NCBI GenBank assembly: GCA_012842105.1
Contig: DUTL01000069.1
Coordinates: forward strand, 1 to 11,733
DNA length: 11,733 bases
Source: Candidatus Fermentithermobacillaceae bacterium
Lineage (GTDB): Bacteria; Bacillota; Sulfobacillia; Fermentithermobacillales; Fermentithermobacillaceae
Reading direction: 5' to 3'
The position numbers were made by a program, and so were the translations under genes. Shown piece after piece: positions 1 to 6,386 of this stretch (positions within the stretch are counted from its first letter, which is position 1; each line of letters opens with the position of its first letter). The notes beneath the pieces were generated by a model. It did no database searches, was not told where the DNA came from, and worked only from the letters and a program-made list of their open reading frames with translations.

Positions 1-284
1 AAGTGCCATCTCAGACCGTTGGTAGCGTTCAAACAACTCAGTTGAGAAGCCGCCTTTACGAAACTGCGGCACAGCCAAGGTTAAACTGCCAACCCTTGTA
101 TGAAGCGGCCTGTCCCGGTTCCCGTTCCTGTATCCACAGCGGCCGGCTGTGCGTTCATAAGGCAGGGTACCAACGGCTTCGGTTGCCTCAAACTGCAAAA
201 CTCCATTAGCCGGGCCAATCCTTCATCTCCTGAAAAAAGTCCGTGTAAATCTTCTTGAGATAGTGTAATCTGATATTGGGTCGC
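1..284 (-). pseudogene. IS256/Mutator-type transposase, broken 5' fragment running off the left edge
   Basis: Two - strand frames together read as the N-terminal third of an IS256-family (Transposase_mut) DDE transposase. The first (about 284-206) gives TQYQITLSQEDLHGLFSGDE followed by GLARLM. The second (about 204-1) gives FEATEAV, PYERTAGRCGYRNGN, LHTRVGSLTLAVPQ and STELFERYQRSE, a block order typical of this family. The join near 198-206 changes frame and looks a few residues short, so a small frameshifting deletion is likely. A perfect SD (AGGAGGA, complement of 291-297) lies six bases before the expected start codon at 284-282, but that codon is GCG instead of ATG. Both lesions mean the copy is dead. 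The catalytic DDE part would lie left of the window. The outer end of the element could not be placed; it probably falls between about 300 and 390. Confidence 0.8.
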
Positions 285-355
285 TGCTCTTCCTCCTAAT
301 CTAGTTTTCTCAAAACTTAGTTTATCAGAAGACAGTGGCCCGATTATTTCCCACA

Positions 356-384
356 TTGGCACTGATCCACTTTTACAGCATTAT
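356..384 (+). promoter_or_regulatory. Candidate sigma-A promoter for the methyltransferase
   Basis: TTGGCA (356-361, five of six to TTGACA) and CATTAT (379-384, four of six to TATAAT) are separated by 17 bp, about 30 bp before the methyltransferase start. The -35 box sits in or next to the upstream flank of the dead IS256 copy, so this may be an outward promoter left by the element. This is sequence matching by eye only. Confidence 0.3.
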
Positions 385-416
385 ACGACTCTACTTTACA
401 TAATGGGGGTATGGAA

Positions 417-1211
417 ATGGATTTGCGTTTAACATTCAACGAGGATCCATCAAACTACGAGAAATTTCGTCCAACCTATACGGATGAGATGTATAAGGAT
501 GTAATAGGGTTTTCCAGTCTATATGGCAGTAAAAGGGCGCTGGAAATTGGAATTGGTACAGGTCAGGCGACATTGCCTTTTTTGAAAACCGGCTGCAAAG
601 TTACTGCCATTGAATTAGGGGACAAATTGGCACAGTTTTCAAGAGAAAAGTTTGCGGAATATAAGGATTTTGAAGTGATTAATCAGGATTTTGAGAGCGT
701 TCAGCTTGATGAGAACGATTACGACTTAGTATATTCAGCATCAGCTTTCCATTGGATTCCACAGGAAATAGGGCTTCCGAAAGTTTATAGAATTTTGAAA
801 AGTGGAGGAGTATTTGCCTGGATTTCAATCCAGCCAGCTCCTGCTCAAGAACATATTCACATACATGAAGAGTTTCAAAAAGTCTATAGCAGACATAGTT
901 ATTTTTTTAGAAATGAGCCTGTACCTAGTCCTCAAATTAGACAGCAGCAAGCTGAGAAGAAACGCCTGGACAGGTTCAATGCACTGGAACAATATGGTTT
1001 TGTAGATATTGATACTAAGTCTTACTACGGAACGAGAACATTTAGTGCAAAAGATTATACTACACTAATTAGCACATATTCAGATCATAAGGCAATGCCT
1101 GATGATATCCGAATACCATTCCTCAAAGAAATCGCCAACACGATAGAACGCTGCGGTGGAAAATTTACTCTTTCAGATACAATAATTTTGGGTATGGGAA
1201 GAAAACCGTAA
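417..1211 (+). CDS. Class I SAM-dependent methyltransferase (Methyltransf_11/25 type)
   Basis: This 264-aa protein has a Rossmann-fold methyltransferase pattern: glycine-rich SAM loop ALEIGIGTGQ (residues 41-50), an acidic residue after strand 2 (E66, in AIELG), D91 in NQDF, and DLVYSASAFHWIP after strand 4 (about 103-115). The N-terminal LTFNEDPSNYEKFRPTY is typical of a clostridial group of small soluble methyltransferases whose substrates are mostly unknown. I chose the ATG at 417 over the in-frame ATG at 411 because GGGGGT (405-410) is then six bases upstream; it would abut an ATG at 411. The gene stands alone between two mobile-element relics, which suggests accessory cargo. The substrate (small molecule, lipid or quinone) cannot be told from sequence. 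The family call is firm, the function open. Confidence 0.9.
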   Translation: MDLRLTFNEDPSNYEKFRPTYTDEMYKDVIGFSSLYGSKRALEIGIGTGQATLPFLKTGCKVTAIELGDKLAQFSREKFAEYKDFEVINQDFESVQLDENDYDLVYSASAFHWIPQEIGLPKVYRILKSGGVFAWISIQPAPAQEHIHIHEEFQKVYSRHSYFFRNEPVPSPQIRQQQAEKKRLDRFNALEQYGFVDIDTKSYYGTRTFSAKDYTTLISTYSDHKAMPDDIRIPFLKEIANTIERCGGKFTLSDTIILGMGRKP

Positions 1212-1271
1212 CAGTACCAACAAGCTTGACCCCGAAGTAGCAAATTCCAATTTGTCTTGTCAGTATAAGGA

Positions 1272-1308
1272 CAAGGCACCCTACGTTGTAATTTCGTAGA
1301 GTGCCTTG
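1272..1308. terminator. Strong 14-bp hairpin, possible bidirectional terminator
   Basis: Arms 1272-1285 and 1295-1308 pair over 14 positions around a 9-nt loop. As - strand RNA the single irregular pair is a G-U wobble; as + strand RNA it is a C-A mismatch. T-rich sequence (TTGTTTCTGTTTTG) follows on the + side, 61 bp after the methyltransferase stop. On the - side the hairpin lies just beyond the recombinase scrap and may be that gene's original terminator. Confidence 0.55.
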
Positions 1309-1323
1309 CTTGTTTCTGTTTTG

Positions 1324-1491
1324 TGCTTCCACATCCACTGTCACGCCGGACTTGAATTTCACGGTGAATTTGGCCTCGTAGACGGTCACAGTTTCAATCA
1401 GCCGGCTGACCATCTGTTCGTCATCATCTGTAATGTCGGTAGGCTGTCCTTCCAGAAATGTGCTCGTATCTGCCATGCGCTTTCTGAGTTC
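1324..1491 (-). pseudogene. Orphan C-terminal fragment of a large serine recombinase
   Basis: The - strand frame (open 1542-1165) contains ELRKRMADTSTFLEGQPTDI, then ITDDDEQ, RLIETVTVYEAKFTVKFKSG and VTVDVEA. This is the usual C-terminal tail of large serine recombinases (resolvase/invertase N-terminal domain plus Recombinase plus zinc-ribbon families) in Firmicutes: a helical stretch, then 'RRLIEKVTVYE-KFTVEFKSG'. The catalytic domain, the DNA-binding domains and any plausible start are absent. The sequence on its 5' side (1492-1542) does not match the family, and the normal stop after the VDVE tail is gone, so the frame reads on to 1165. It is a relic of an excised or degraded prophage, ICE or transposon, and no product is expected. 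Confidence 0.72.
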
Positions 1492-1580
1492 ACACGGTTG
1501 AGTAGCATGGGAAAAATCAGCATGAAATAGGATTTGGGTCACATTCTATCGAATGAGGAGTCTTAGTCTGCGATTGCGCA

Positions 1581-1607
1581 AACTGGGTACCTTTCGGTAA
1601 CCCAGTT
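1581..1607. terminator. Hairpin downstream of the 207-aa gene, weak terminator candidate
   Basis: AACTGGGTACC (1581-1591), loop TTTC, GGTAACCCAGTT (1596-1607) form an 11-bp stem with one bulged A. It lies 61 bp past the stop of the - strand gene at 1668. No clear T-tract follows on either strand, so intrinsic termination is uncertain. Confidence 0.35.
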
Positions 1608-1667
1608 CTGGCCTTTCAAGATGTTACCTTGTATTGTGGATTTGAACGGGATCACCTTTCGTTCGCC

Positions 1668-2291
1668 TCAGTCAGTGGTGCTATTGCAGAAGTCACAGGT
1701 AGCTGGAAGCATTTCTGAAGCTCTTATGACATATTCAAATTCTGAAGTAGGCGCATTGCCTGAGTGGACACTTACAAAGGCCCGGATAGCCGCATCAGCC
1801 GGATCGGGGCATATGACTACTTCCAAGTTGCCTGCAGGCGCTGTTAACACTGTATCCTGAGCACAGCACCCGCCTCCGATATTCAACAGAGTCTCTTCGT
1901 CTATGAGCGCCGGAGAAGGAGGGCACGCTGCTATGTTGAAGAGTTTGACGACCGCGTCAATAGGTTCCTCACCAATATTCTGGACCTTTACGTTAATTGC
2001 ATTATTCTGCCCTGCTCGTACGAAGATTGGGCCGGTACTGAGTGGGCCGCCTACCTTGCCGCCACCGTTTCCGTTGCAAACAAGCTCGTCAAGTTTTCTT
2101 TCGATTTCCTTAATCTCGCACTTAATTTCTCTCAGTCCGAACTTTCTGTTTGTCAGAAGGCACACAATCTGCTTCAGCAACTTCCAAGTGCAGTTTGAAC
2201 TCTCCTGGCATAATGCGCCGGCAGAATCATCGCTGCCATAGAAGTAATTGCGGATCTCATTGAGGATGGATTGGATTTCTTCATGTTTCAT
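1668..2291 (-). CDS. Cysteine-rich two-part protein of unknown function
   Basis: I do not recognise a named family for this 207-aa protein. The start ATG (2291-2289) is set by AAGGAGGTGATC just upstream, a 12-base perfect complement of the 16S rRNA 3' end. Residues 1-72 are charged and helical; residues 52-70 (GLREIKCEIKEIERKLDEL) look like a short coiled coil. A Gly-rich linker (74-82) follows, then a beta-rich half with alternating hydrophobic residues (INVKVQNIGEEPIDAVVKLF, LEVVICPDP, IRAFVSVHSG), like CARDB- or Ig-type sandwiches. There are 11 cysteines, including CC and a terminal CDFC. No signal peptide or membrane segment is seen. The style resembles structural or surface-layer-like proteins of spore formers, for example a disulfide-linked coat or sheath component. 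That is inference only. Confidence 0.75.
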   Translation of the reverse strand: MKHEEIQSILNEIRNYFYGSDDSAGALCQESSNCTWKLLKQIVCLLTNRKFGLREIKCEIKEIERKLDELVCNGNGGGKVGGPLSTGPIFVRAGQNNAINVKVQNIGEEPIDAVVKLFNIAACPPSPALIDEETLLNIGGGCCAQDTVLTAPAGNLEVVICPDPADAAIRAFVSVHSGNAPTSEFEYVIRASEMLPATCDFCNSTTD

Positions 2292-2509
2292 CTGATCACC
2301 TCCTTGTTGCTCTAACCAATTTATGCTACTTGACATAATGAGGTTACCAGCCATTGTACTGAATTTGAAGCATACGCTATATGTTCTGAGATGAAACGCT
2401 TAGGGCGTCCCGGTATTTCATCGCATTTCATAAATTGGCAGGATTTTGATAGACTGAGAATGCTGAAAGGTAGGTGTAGTCTTTCAATTTGGTATCGGAG
2501 GGAACAAAT
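2292..2509. other. Divergent intergenic region with a nested inverted repeat
   Basis: This 218-bp spacer separates the - strand Cys-rich gene from the + strand baeRF-like gene and must carry both promoters. GATGAAA (2390-2396) and TTTCATC (2416-2422) form an inverted repeat enclosing ACGC/GCGT, and TTTCAT is repeated directly nine bases on. This could be an operator or a small hairpin. A TACAAT -10-like box with no convincing -35 is visible for the - strand gene. No strong promoter was assigned for the + strand. Confidence 0.3.
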
Positions 2510-3658
2510 ATGATTTACGAAATTGCAAATGACTTTCCTACTGAGATTTTGCGCGTGCAAAAGCCCCCGTGCATATCACTTTACCAACCCACCCACCGGC
2601 ACAGGCCGGATAACAGGCAAGATCCAATAAGGTTTAAGAACCTGGTTCAGAAGATAGAGAGTTCTTTGAAACAAAAATACCCAAATCAAGAGCTGGGCTC
2701 TCTCATGAAACCTTTTCGGGATTTGGCTGAGAACAAGATGTTTTGGGAACATACCCTGGACGGGCTGGCAGTGCTCCGGACTGAGGGGGAATGTGTAATA
2801 TATCATCTTCAAAGGCCGGTAAAGGAATTGGCAGTGGTTGCTGACAGTTTTCACATTAAGCCTTTGATACGGGTGTTTCAATCGGCAGATCGTTACCACC
2901 TCTTAGGCCTGAGCAGAAATGAGTTTACTCTGTATGAAGGCAACCGGTACGGATTTGAACAGATTGAACTGGATCCGGAGGTACCCAGGACCGCCAGGGA
3001 GGTTTTAGGTGAAAGAAGCACTGAGCGTTACGTAACTCCAGGTACTTATGCAGGGCCTTCAATGCCGGGAGTTTATCATGGGCACGGTGGCAGGAAAGAA
3101 GAAATCGACAAGGATACTGAAAAGTTTTTCAGATTTGTTGATGAGTTTGTGCTGGATAACTATTCGCGCCCTACAGGTTTGCCTGTAATGTTGGTGGCAT
3201 TGCCTGAACATCATGCGCTTTTCCAGAGAATCAGCCGGAATTCTTTGTTGATGAAACAAGGGCTCCATACGGCTCCCGACTCACTGGCAACTGCTCAATT
3301 AAGAGAAGCGGTGTGGGGCAAAATAGAGCCTTTGTACCTTGAAAAGACCAAGATACTTATTGACAAATATGAAGCGGCAAAGGCCAAAGGATTTGCCTCA
3401 GACGATTTGTCTGAGATAGCGCAAGCTGCGTTGCATAATAATGTAAAGCATCTTCTTGTAGAAGCAGATCGAATAGTGCCGGGAAGAGTTAATCCTGTTA
3501 CAGGGGAACTGGAAGACGCGGATTTGGAGCATCCCGAGGTAGATGATTTGCTGGATGATTTGGCAGAAATGGTATTTGGAAATAAGGGAGATGTGGTTGT
3601 ACTTCCCAAAGAAAGAATGCCAACAACAACAGGTGCGGCGGCCATTCGCAGATACTGA
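2510..3658 (+). CDS. baeRF-type (archaeo-eukaryotic release factor-like) protein
   Basis: The 382-aa protein starts PCISLYQPTH-RHRPDNRQDPIRFKNL at about residues 20-45, the hallmark opening of bacterial homologues of the archaeo-eukaryotic release factor eRF1/Pelota fold (baeRF group). It continues with a beta-strand-rich middle (FHIKPLIRVFQ, YHLLGLSRNEFTLYEG) and ends VVVLPKERMPTTTGAAAIRRY, matching the usual C-terminal 'V-P-ERMP-TG-AAI-RY'. The acidic stretch DADLEHPEVDDLLDDLAEM precedes that strand. The start at 2510 is supported by GGAGGG seven bases upstream; an upstream in-frame start at 2489 lacks an SD. Members of this group are proposed from comparative genomics to act in ribosome rescue or ribosome modification. 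No biochemical role is established for this subfamily. It appears monocistronic or to lead the nitroreductase gene, with a 78-bp gap. Confidence 0.78.
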   Translation: MIYEIANDFPTEILRVQKPPCISLYQPTHRHRPDNRQDPIRFKNLVQKIESSLKQKYPNQELGSLMKPFRDLAENKMFWEHTLDGLAVLRTEGECVIYHLQRPVKELAVVADSFHIKPLIRVFQSADRYHLLGLSRNEFTLYEGNRYGFEQIELDPEVPRTAREVLGERSTERYVTPGTYAGPSMPGVYHGHGGRKEEIDKDTEKFFRFVDEFVLDNYSRPTGLPVMLVALPEHHALFQRISRNSLLMKQGLHTAPDSLATAQLREAVWGKIEPLYLEKTKILIDKYEAAKAKGFASDDLSEIAQAALHNNVKHLLVEADRIVPGRVNPVTGELEDADLEHPEVDDLLDDLAEMVFGNKGDVVVLPKERMPTTTGAAAIRRY

Positions 3659-3736
3659 ACCAGATTCGGAAACGTAGGGATGCTGCCCAGATAAACAGGG
3701 CGTTGATGAATTCCGTATGTGGGGGAGGATTGGCCA

Positions 3737-4498
3737 ATGGCATGCATGAACTTGTACCGTGCAATGTTTCGAAGAAAGTCTGTTCGCAGATACCATATGC
3801 ACCCGCTTAGCACAAAGGTTTTAACAGAACTGAACGACTATGCCAGCGGGCTAGAGCCCCTCTTTGAAGATATTACAGTGAAGTTCACCTTTGCCAAGCA
3901 TGGTGAGGTAAGAAATTTGCTGCCTGTACGGGCCCCTCATTATGTTTTGATTTCATCAGAGAAGAAAGACAATTATCTGTACAATGTTGGGTTCATGGGG
4001 CAGCAGATTGACCTGTTCCTTTCCGCCAACGGGTTGGGAAGCTGTTGGATGGGCGCCGCAAAACCAAGGCCGGGGCAAATTGTTAAGCAGCCGGGCAACC
4101 TGGATTTCGTTATTATGCTGGGATTTGGAAAGCCTGCTGAACCCTTGCACCGTACTGATGTTTCGCAATTCAGAAGAAAGCCTATGTCTCAAATATCATC
4201 TGTTAAAGACGGAGAAAGGCTGTTGGAACCCGTGCGGCTGGCCCCTTCTGCAGTAAACAGGCAGCCCTGGTGCTTCTACGGAACTACGTCTGAGGTACAC
4301 ATAGGTAGAACCAAACTCAATCCCCTCACGTCTACACTGTACGATAGGCTGAATCAAATCGACACAGGGATTGCTTTGTGCCACCTTGTTTTAAGTGCAC
4401 AACACATGGGGAGGCCGGTTTGTTTTCGCTTTGCCGGACCTCGGGAAACTGAACCTCCCAAGGGGTATCAATATGTGATTACGGCTAATATCACCTAA
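3737..4498 (+). CDS. Nitroreductase-family flavoprotein, TM1586 type
   Basis: This 253-aa protein has FRRKSVRRY near the N-terminus (FMN-phosphate contact region), a central SANGLGSCWMG (the usual 'GLGTCWIG' of nitroreductases), a second-half APSAVNRQPWCF motif that packs on the flavin, and DTGIALCHLVLSAQHMG near the C-terminus. Having the 'AP-S--N-QPW' block after the 'GLG-CW' block is the circularly rearranged order seen in the putative TM nitroreductases (TM1586_NiRdase) rather than in classical NfsB enzymes. I chose ATG 3737 because GGGGGAGGA (3721-3729) lies eight bases upstream; an earlier in-frame start at 3719 has no SD. The expected product is a soluble FMN enzyme using NAD(P)H, substrate unknown. 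It follows the baeRF gene by 78 bp and may be co-transcribed with it. Confidence 0.85.
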   Translation: MACMNLYRAMFRRKSVRRYHMHPLSTKVLTELNDYASGLEPLFEDITVKFTFAKHGEVRNLLPVRAPHYVLISSEKKDNYLYNVGFMGQQIDLFLSANGLGSCWMGAAKPRPGQIVKQPGNLDFVIMLGFGKPAEPLHRTDVSQFRRKPMSQISSVKDGERLLEPVRLAPSAVNRQPWCFYGTTSEVHIGRTKLNPLTSTLYDRLNQIDTGIALCHLVLSAQHMGRPVCFRFAGPRETEPPKGYQYVITANIT

Positions 4499-4523
4499 CA
4501 CTCGAAAGGGAGTGGCCGGGAGT

Positions 4524-4814
4524 ATGTTCAATGTTTCTTCTCTGGCAATACTGATACCTTTATCCATATTGGCTGCTGTAGTTATTCTGGAAATATTAAT
4601 TGTGCTACGGGCCAAAAACATACTGACAGAGATGATATTGCCCTTGGCTTTAGGAGCCGTATCAGTGTATTACCTGTTCTTGTTTCATGAAGAGTGTCCT
4701 ACCATGAAAGGGGGGATGTGCGGTACATTCTTTCTTGTTTGTTTCCTTGTAAGTTTGGCGGCATTCGGCGTAACCAGGCTGATAGTAAACAAAGCCGGAA
4801 CCCGAAGCGATTGA
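4524..4814 (+). CDS. Small three-helix membrane protein, unknown
   Basis: This 96-aa product has three hydrophobic segments: about residues 4-28 (LAILIPLSILAAVVILEILI), 38-55 (MILPLALGAVSVYYLFLF) and 66-88 (GTFFLVCFLVSLAAFGVTRL). A polar loop with two cysteines (ECPTMKGGMC) lies between helices 2 and 3. No family is recognised. The start is ambiguous: ATG 4524 has AAGGGAG 11 bases upstream, while GTG 4512 (100 aa) overlaps that same purine run. It begins 25 bp after the nitroreductase stop, so it is probably in the same transcript. The Cys pair could be a disulfide or metal site if the loop faces outward; that is a guess. Confidence 0.6.
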   Translation: MFNVSSLAILIPLSILAAVVILEILIVLRAKNILTEMILPLALGAVSVYYLFLFHEECPTMKGGMCGTFFLVCFLVSLAAFGVTRLIVNKAGTRSD

Positions 4815-4973
4815 GCTGCCGGCTCTGATTGAGGTGGCGTAGTGCCTCGCTAGCCAGGAGAGACATGCCGGGCAGCACGTTACAGGTTGTGGCCCATGTT
4901 GTTTTGGGCACAGTCATTGGGAACCCCATAGTATGCTGCTATACTGGCTTCAGACAGAGAGGAGAGAGTTTTC

Positions 4974-5420
4974 ATGAACAAACCACAGATGTGGATTGTG
5001 GCAATATCGCCTTTTGTGTTCGGCTACTTGCTCAACTACGTAATGCTTGAATTCAATTGGTATGGCGCAATCATTACATTCATCAGCGCTTTGTTCTACC
5101 TTTACTGGTTTTTCGCAGGCCGGATGTCTGCCAATTGGACAAAATCCAGGAAGGAATCGATTCTGGTGGGTAACAGTTTTGCCATACTCAGTTACGTGCT
5201 GCTTATGTTCCAGGTGGTTTCGGGAAATTTCTTTTCCGGAATAATGGGCATTGCACCACAGATGTTTTACCTGCCCGCATTAAGGCTTGCCGCCCAAGTA
5301 GAAAATATCCTGCTGTTTTTCCATCCAACCCGTTATCTCTGGTCAATATACAGTGTTGCCTTCATGCTCATGATAGCAGTGTATTATGCAGGATACTTGC
5401 GTGCCCGCCCCGGCCCGTAA
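4974..5420 (+). CDS. Four-helix membrane protein, unknown
   Basis: The 148-aa protein starts at an ATG preceded by GAGAGGAGAGAG with proper spacing. Hydrophobic stretches at about residues 6-25 (WIVAISPFVFGYLLNYVMLE), 29-50 (WYGAIITFISALFYLYWFFAG), 64-92 and 120-142 (SIYSVAFMLMIAVYYAGYL) suggest four membrane helices. A short basic loop (SANWTKSRKES, about 52-62) follows helix 2. The stretch MFYLPALRLAAQVENILLFF could be a membrane-lying amphipathic segment. No known family or catalytic motif is visible. It sits 159 bp after the other small membrane protein; both may be accessory membrane proteins of the nitroreductase transcript. The 159-bp spacer shows no gene. Confidence 0.6.
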   Translation: MNKPQMWIVAISPFVFGYLLNYVMLEFNWYGAIITFISALFYLYWFFAGRMSANWTKSRKESILVGNSFAILSYVLLMFQVVSGNFFSGIMGIAPQMFYLPALRLAAQVENILLFFHPTRYLWSIYSVAFMLMIAVYYAGYLRARPGP

Positions 5421-5464
5421 CAATTCCCGGAACATGGCCTTCAGGAACCTATGATACGTAATGG

Positions 5465-5502
5465 TTGAAACGTTTAGGACCGTACCGTCCCCGATGTTTC
5501 AA
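5465..5502. repeat. REP-like imperfect palindrome
   Basis: TTGAAAC (5465-5471) pairs with GTTTCAA (5496-5502), and inside them GGAC (5477-5480) pairs with GTCC (5487-5490). The - strand core GGGGACGGTACGGTCC resembles the 'GGGGACGGT..' palindromes scattered in Peptococcaceae genomes, often near IS200-like (REP-associated) transposases. Only one copy is present here, so repeat status is inferred from memory of the family. It may also end transcripts on either side. Confidence 0.35.
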
Positions 5503-5507
5503 TTGCA

Positions 5508-5542
5508 TTGCAGCCGCATCTTCCTTGTGATAAAATTGTCAA
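5508..5542 (+). promoter_or_regulatory. Candidate hydrogenase-operon promoter with Rex-like operator
   Basis: TTGCAG (5508-5513), a 17-bp spacer and TAAAAT (5531-5536) with an upstream TG (extended -10, TGATAAAAT) form a plausible sigma-A promoter about 340 bp before the first operon gene. TTGTGATAAAATTGTCAA (5525-5542) overlaps the -10 and resembles the Rex consensus TTGTGAAATAATTCACAA with four mismatches; a further TCACAA lies at 5557-5562. Rex, an NADH/NAD+ sensor, controls fermentative and hydrogenase genes in Firmicutes, so the setting fits, but the match is imperfect. Confidence 0.3.
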
Positions 5543-5708
5543 GATAGTGAGCATCGTCACAAACAGGAACTACAGCACAATACACCGAATAAAGCAATCG
5601 AGCCTGAAATAGGTTTTCGATCTCACACTCAATATCGTAGTTGGTACCTCGTCCCAGTGTATTAGAGAACAGTAAAGAGCAAGAAGCAAGAGACAGACGG
5701 GCCTCGAT

Positions 5709-5776
5709 GGCACATGAGTCATAATTGCTTCCGCGATAAGCGCCGGCCAGGTCCAGGCGCTCAGCGGAGATGTGCC
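5709..5776 (+). other. Nested stem-loop in the operon leader
   Basis: GGCACAT (5709-5715) pairs with ATGTGCC (5770-5776). Directly inside the right arm, TTCCGC (5729-5734) pairs with GCGGAG (5764-5769). The tip is GCGCC (5740-5744) with GGCGC (5756-5760), extendable by GG/CC. The total is about 18-20 base pairs with one large internal loop on the 5' side. No known riboswitch consensus was matched. It could be a leader element or a by-product of a decayed antisense gene. Confidence 0.25.
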
Positions 5777-5879
5777 GGATACAAGAGGAGAAGGTACGCG
5801 GCGGGAATCTGCAGATGGCGAAGGGAAAACATAATTAGCACTCTGCAGGATCAAACGCGGGCGAGAGGGAGTTGTCAGA

Positions 5880-6386
5880 TTGAACATAGATTTGCGAACT
5901 ATTGCAAGAACTGCAGTTATCGCAGCCTTGGCCATTGCTTTTCAAGCGCTTAACTTACGGCAACCTATAACAGGCCCAGGCATAAACGCGATTTTGTACG
6001 TGGCATCAATATACATCAGCCCTGTCAGCGGCGTATTGATAGGGCTCTTGACCCCCTGGATTGCCCTGACTACGGGAATAATGCGGCTAACCCCTGCAGT
6101 ACCGGTTATCATGGCCGGAAATGCAACGTTGGCACTTGTTTCCGGATATCTCAGCAGGTATAACAGGTATGTTGGAATGGGTTTGGGTGCATTATCGAAA
6201 TATGTGGTGATGACCCTTGGAATCAAGTATCTCATTGCACAGGGAACGCAAATCCCGGCGCCTGTTTATGCTTCGTTGACTGTAACCCAACTCATAACCG
6301 CTATTACAGGGGCCGTTTTGGCTTCTCTCATCTTACGCGGGCTGGAAAGGTTTGGGGGCAATGGCCATGGCCGTATTCCCTCCTGA
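5880..6386 (+). CDS. ECF transporter S-component-like membrane protein
   Basis: This 168-aa, very hydrophobic protein has five or six predicted helices (e.g. TAVIAALAIAFQALNL, NAILYVASIYISPVSGVLIG, PVIMAGNATLALVSGYL, YVVMTLGIKYLIAQ, TAITGAVLASLILRGL). The N-terminal 'AVIAALAIAFQ' and overall size match S-components (substrate-binding subunits) of energy-coupling-factor transporters. The start is TTG 5880, with GAGGGAG (5864-5870) nine bases upstream; no ATG is available. Its 3' end overlaps the sensory hydrogenase start by 26 bp, so translation is probably coupled. No EcfA ATPase or EcfT partner gene is in view, so it would have to share a general ECF module. The substrate is unknown. Alternatively it may be a membrane anchor or partner for the sensor protein rather than a transporter. 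Confidence 0.7.
   Translation: MNIDLRTIARTAVIAALAIAFQALNLRQPITGPGINAILYVASIYISPVSGVLIGLLTPWIALTTGIMRLTPAVPVIMAGNATLALVSGYLSRYNRYVGMGLGALSKYVVMTLGIKYLIAQGTQIPAPVYASLTVTQLITAITGAVLASLILRGLERFGGNGHGRIPS

Larger units (their letters stand above)
5501..5840 (-). pseudogene. Possible decayed gene, startless open frame
   Basis: On the - strand a frame stays open for about 110 codons and ends with TGA near 5503-5501. It reads ERLDLAGAYRGSNYDSCAIE, then ARLSLASCSLLFSNTLGRGT, NYDIECEIENLFQARLLYSV and YCAVVPVCDDAHYLDNF. The mix of acidic, aromatic and helix-forming residues looks more like a real protein than the other five frames. No ATG or GTG with an SD is found at its 5' end, where a TAA closes the frame. 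If real, it is a 5'-truncated or frameshifted remnant. No family is recognised. Confidence 0.28.
5421..5879. other. 459-bp gap before the hydrogenase operon
   Basis: No intact gene is seen. The stretch holds a REP-like hairpin (5465-5502), a candidate promoter with a weak Rex-like palindrome (5508-5542), a nested stem-loop (5709-5776) and a startless - strand open frame (about 5840-5501) that reads like protein. These readings partly exclude one another: a decayed antisense gene would make the RNA structure and operator less likely to be functional. Confidence 0.5.

Noticed and set aside
1903..2241. 112-aa + strand open frame
   Set aside because: Antisense to the Cys-rich protein; composition is Pro/Ser-rich and it has no matching SD.
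3295..3813. 172-aa open frame on the - strand
   Set aside because: It is antisense to the baeRF-like gene and the start of the nitroreductase gene, with Ser/Ala-rich low-complexity translation and no SD.
4829..5050. 73-aa + strand open frame between the two membrane proteins
   Set aside because: It runs into the next gene in another frame, its composition is unlike a folded protein, and no SD precedes it.
5630..5660. T-box antiterminator-like GTTGGTACCTCG
   Set aside because: It differs from the GTGGTACCGCG core, there is no specifier stem upstream, no terminator helix, and no amino-acid or tRNA-related gene downstream.
5705..5880. Known riboswitch class (cobalamin, THF, TPP, FMN, SRP-like GGTCC motif)
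   Set aside because: Some stems exist, but none of the conserved loop sequences of these classes could be found; kept only as an unassigned structure.
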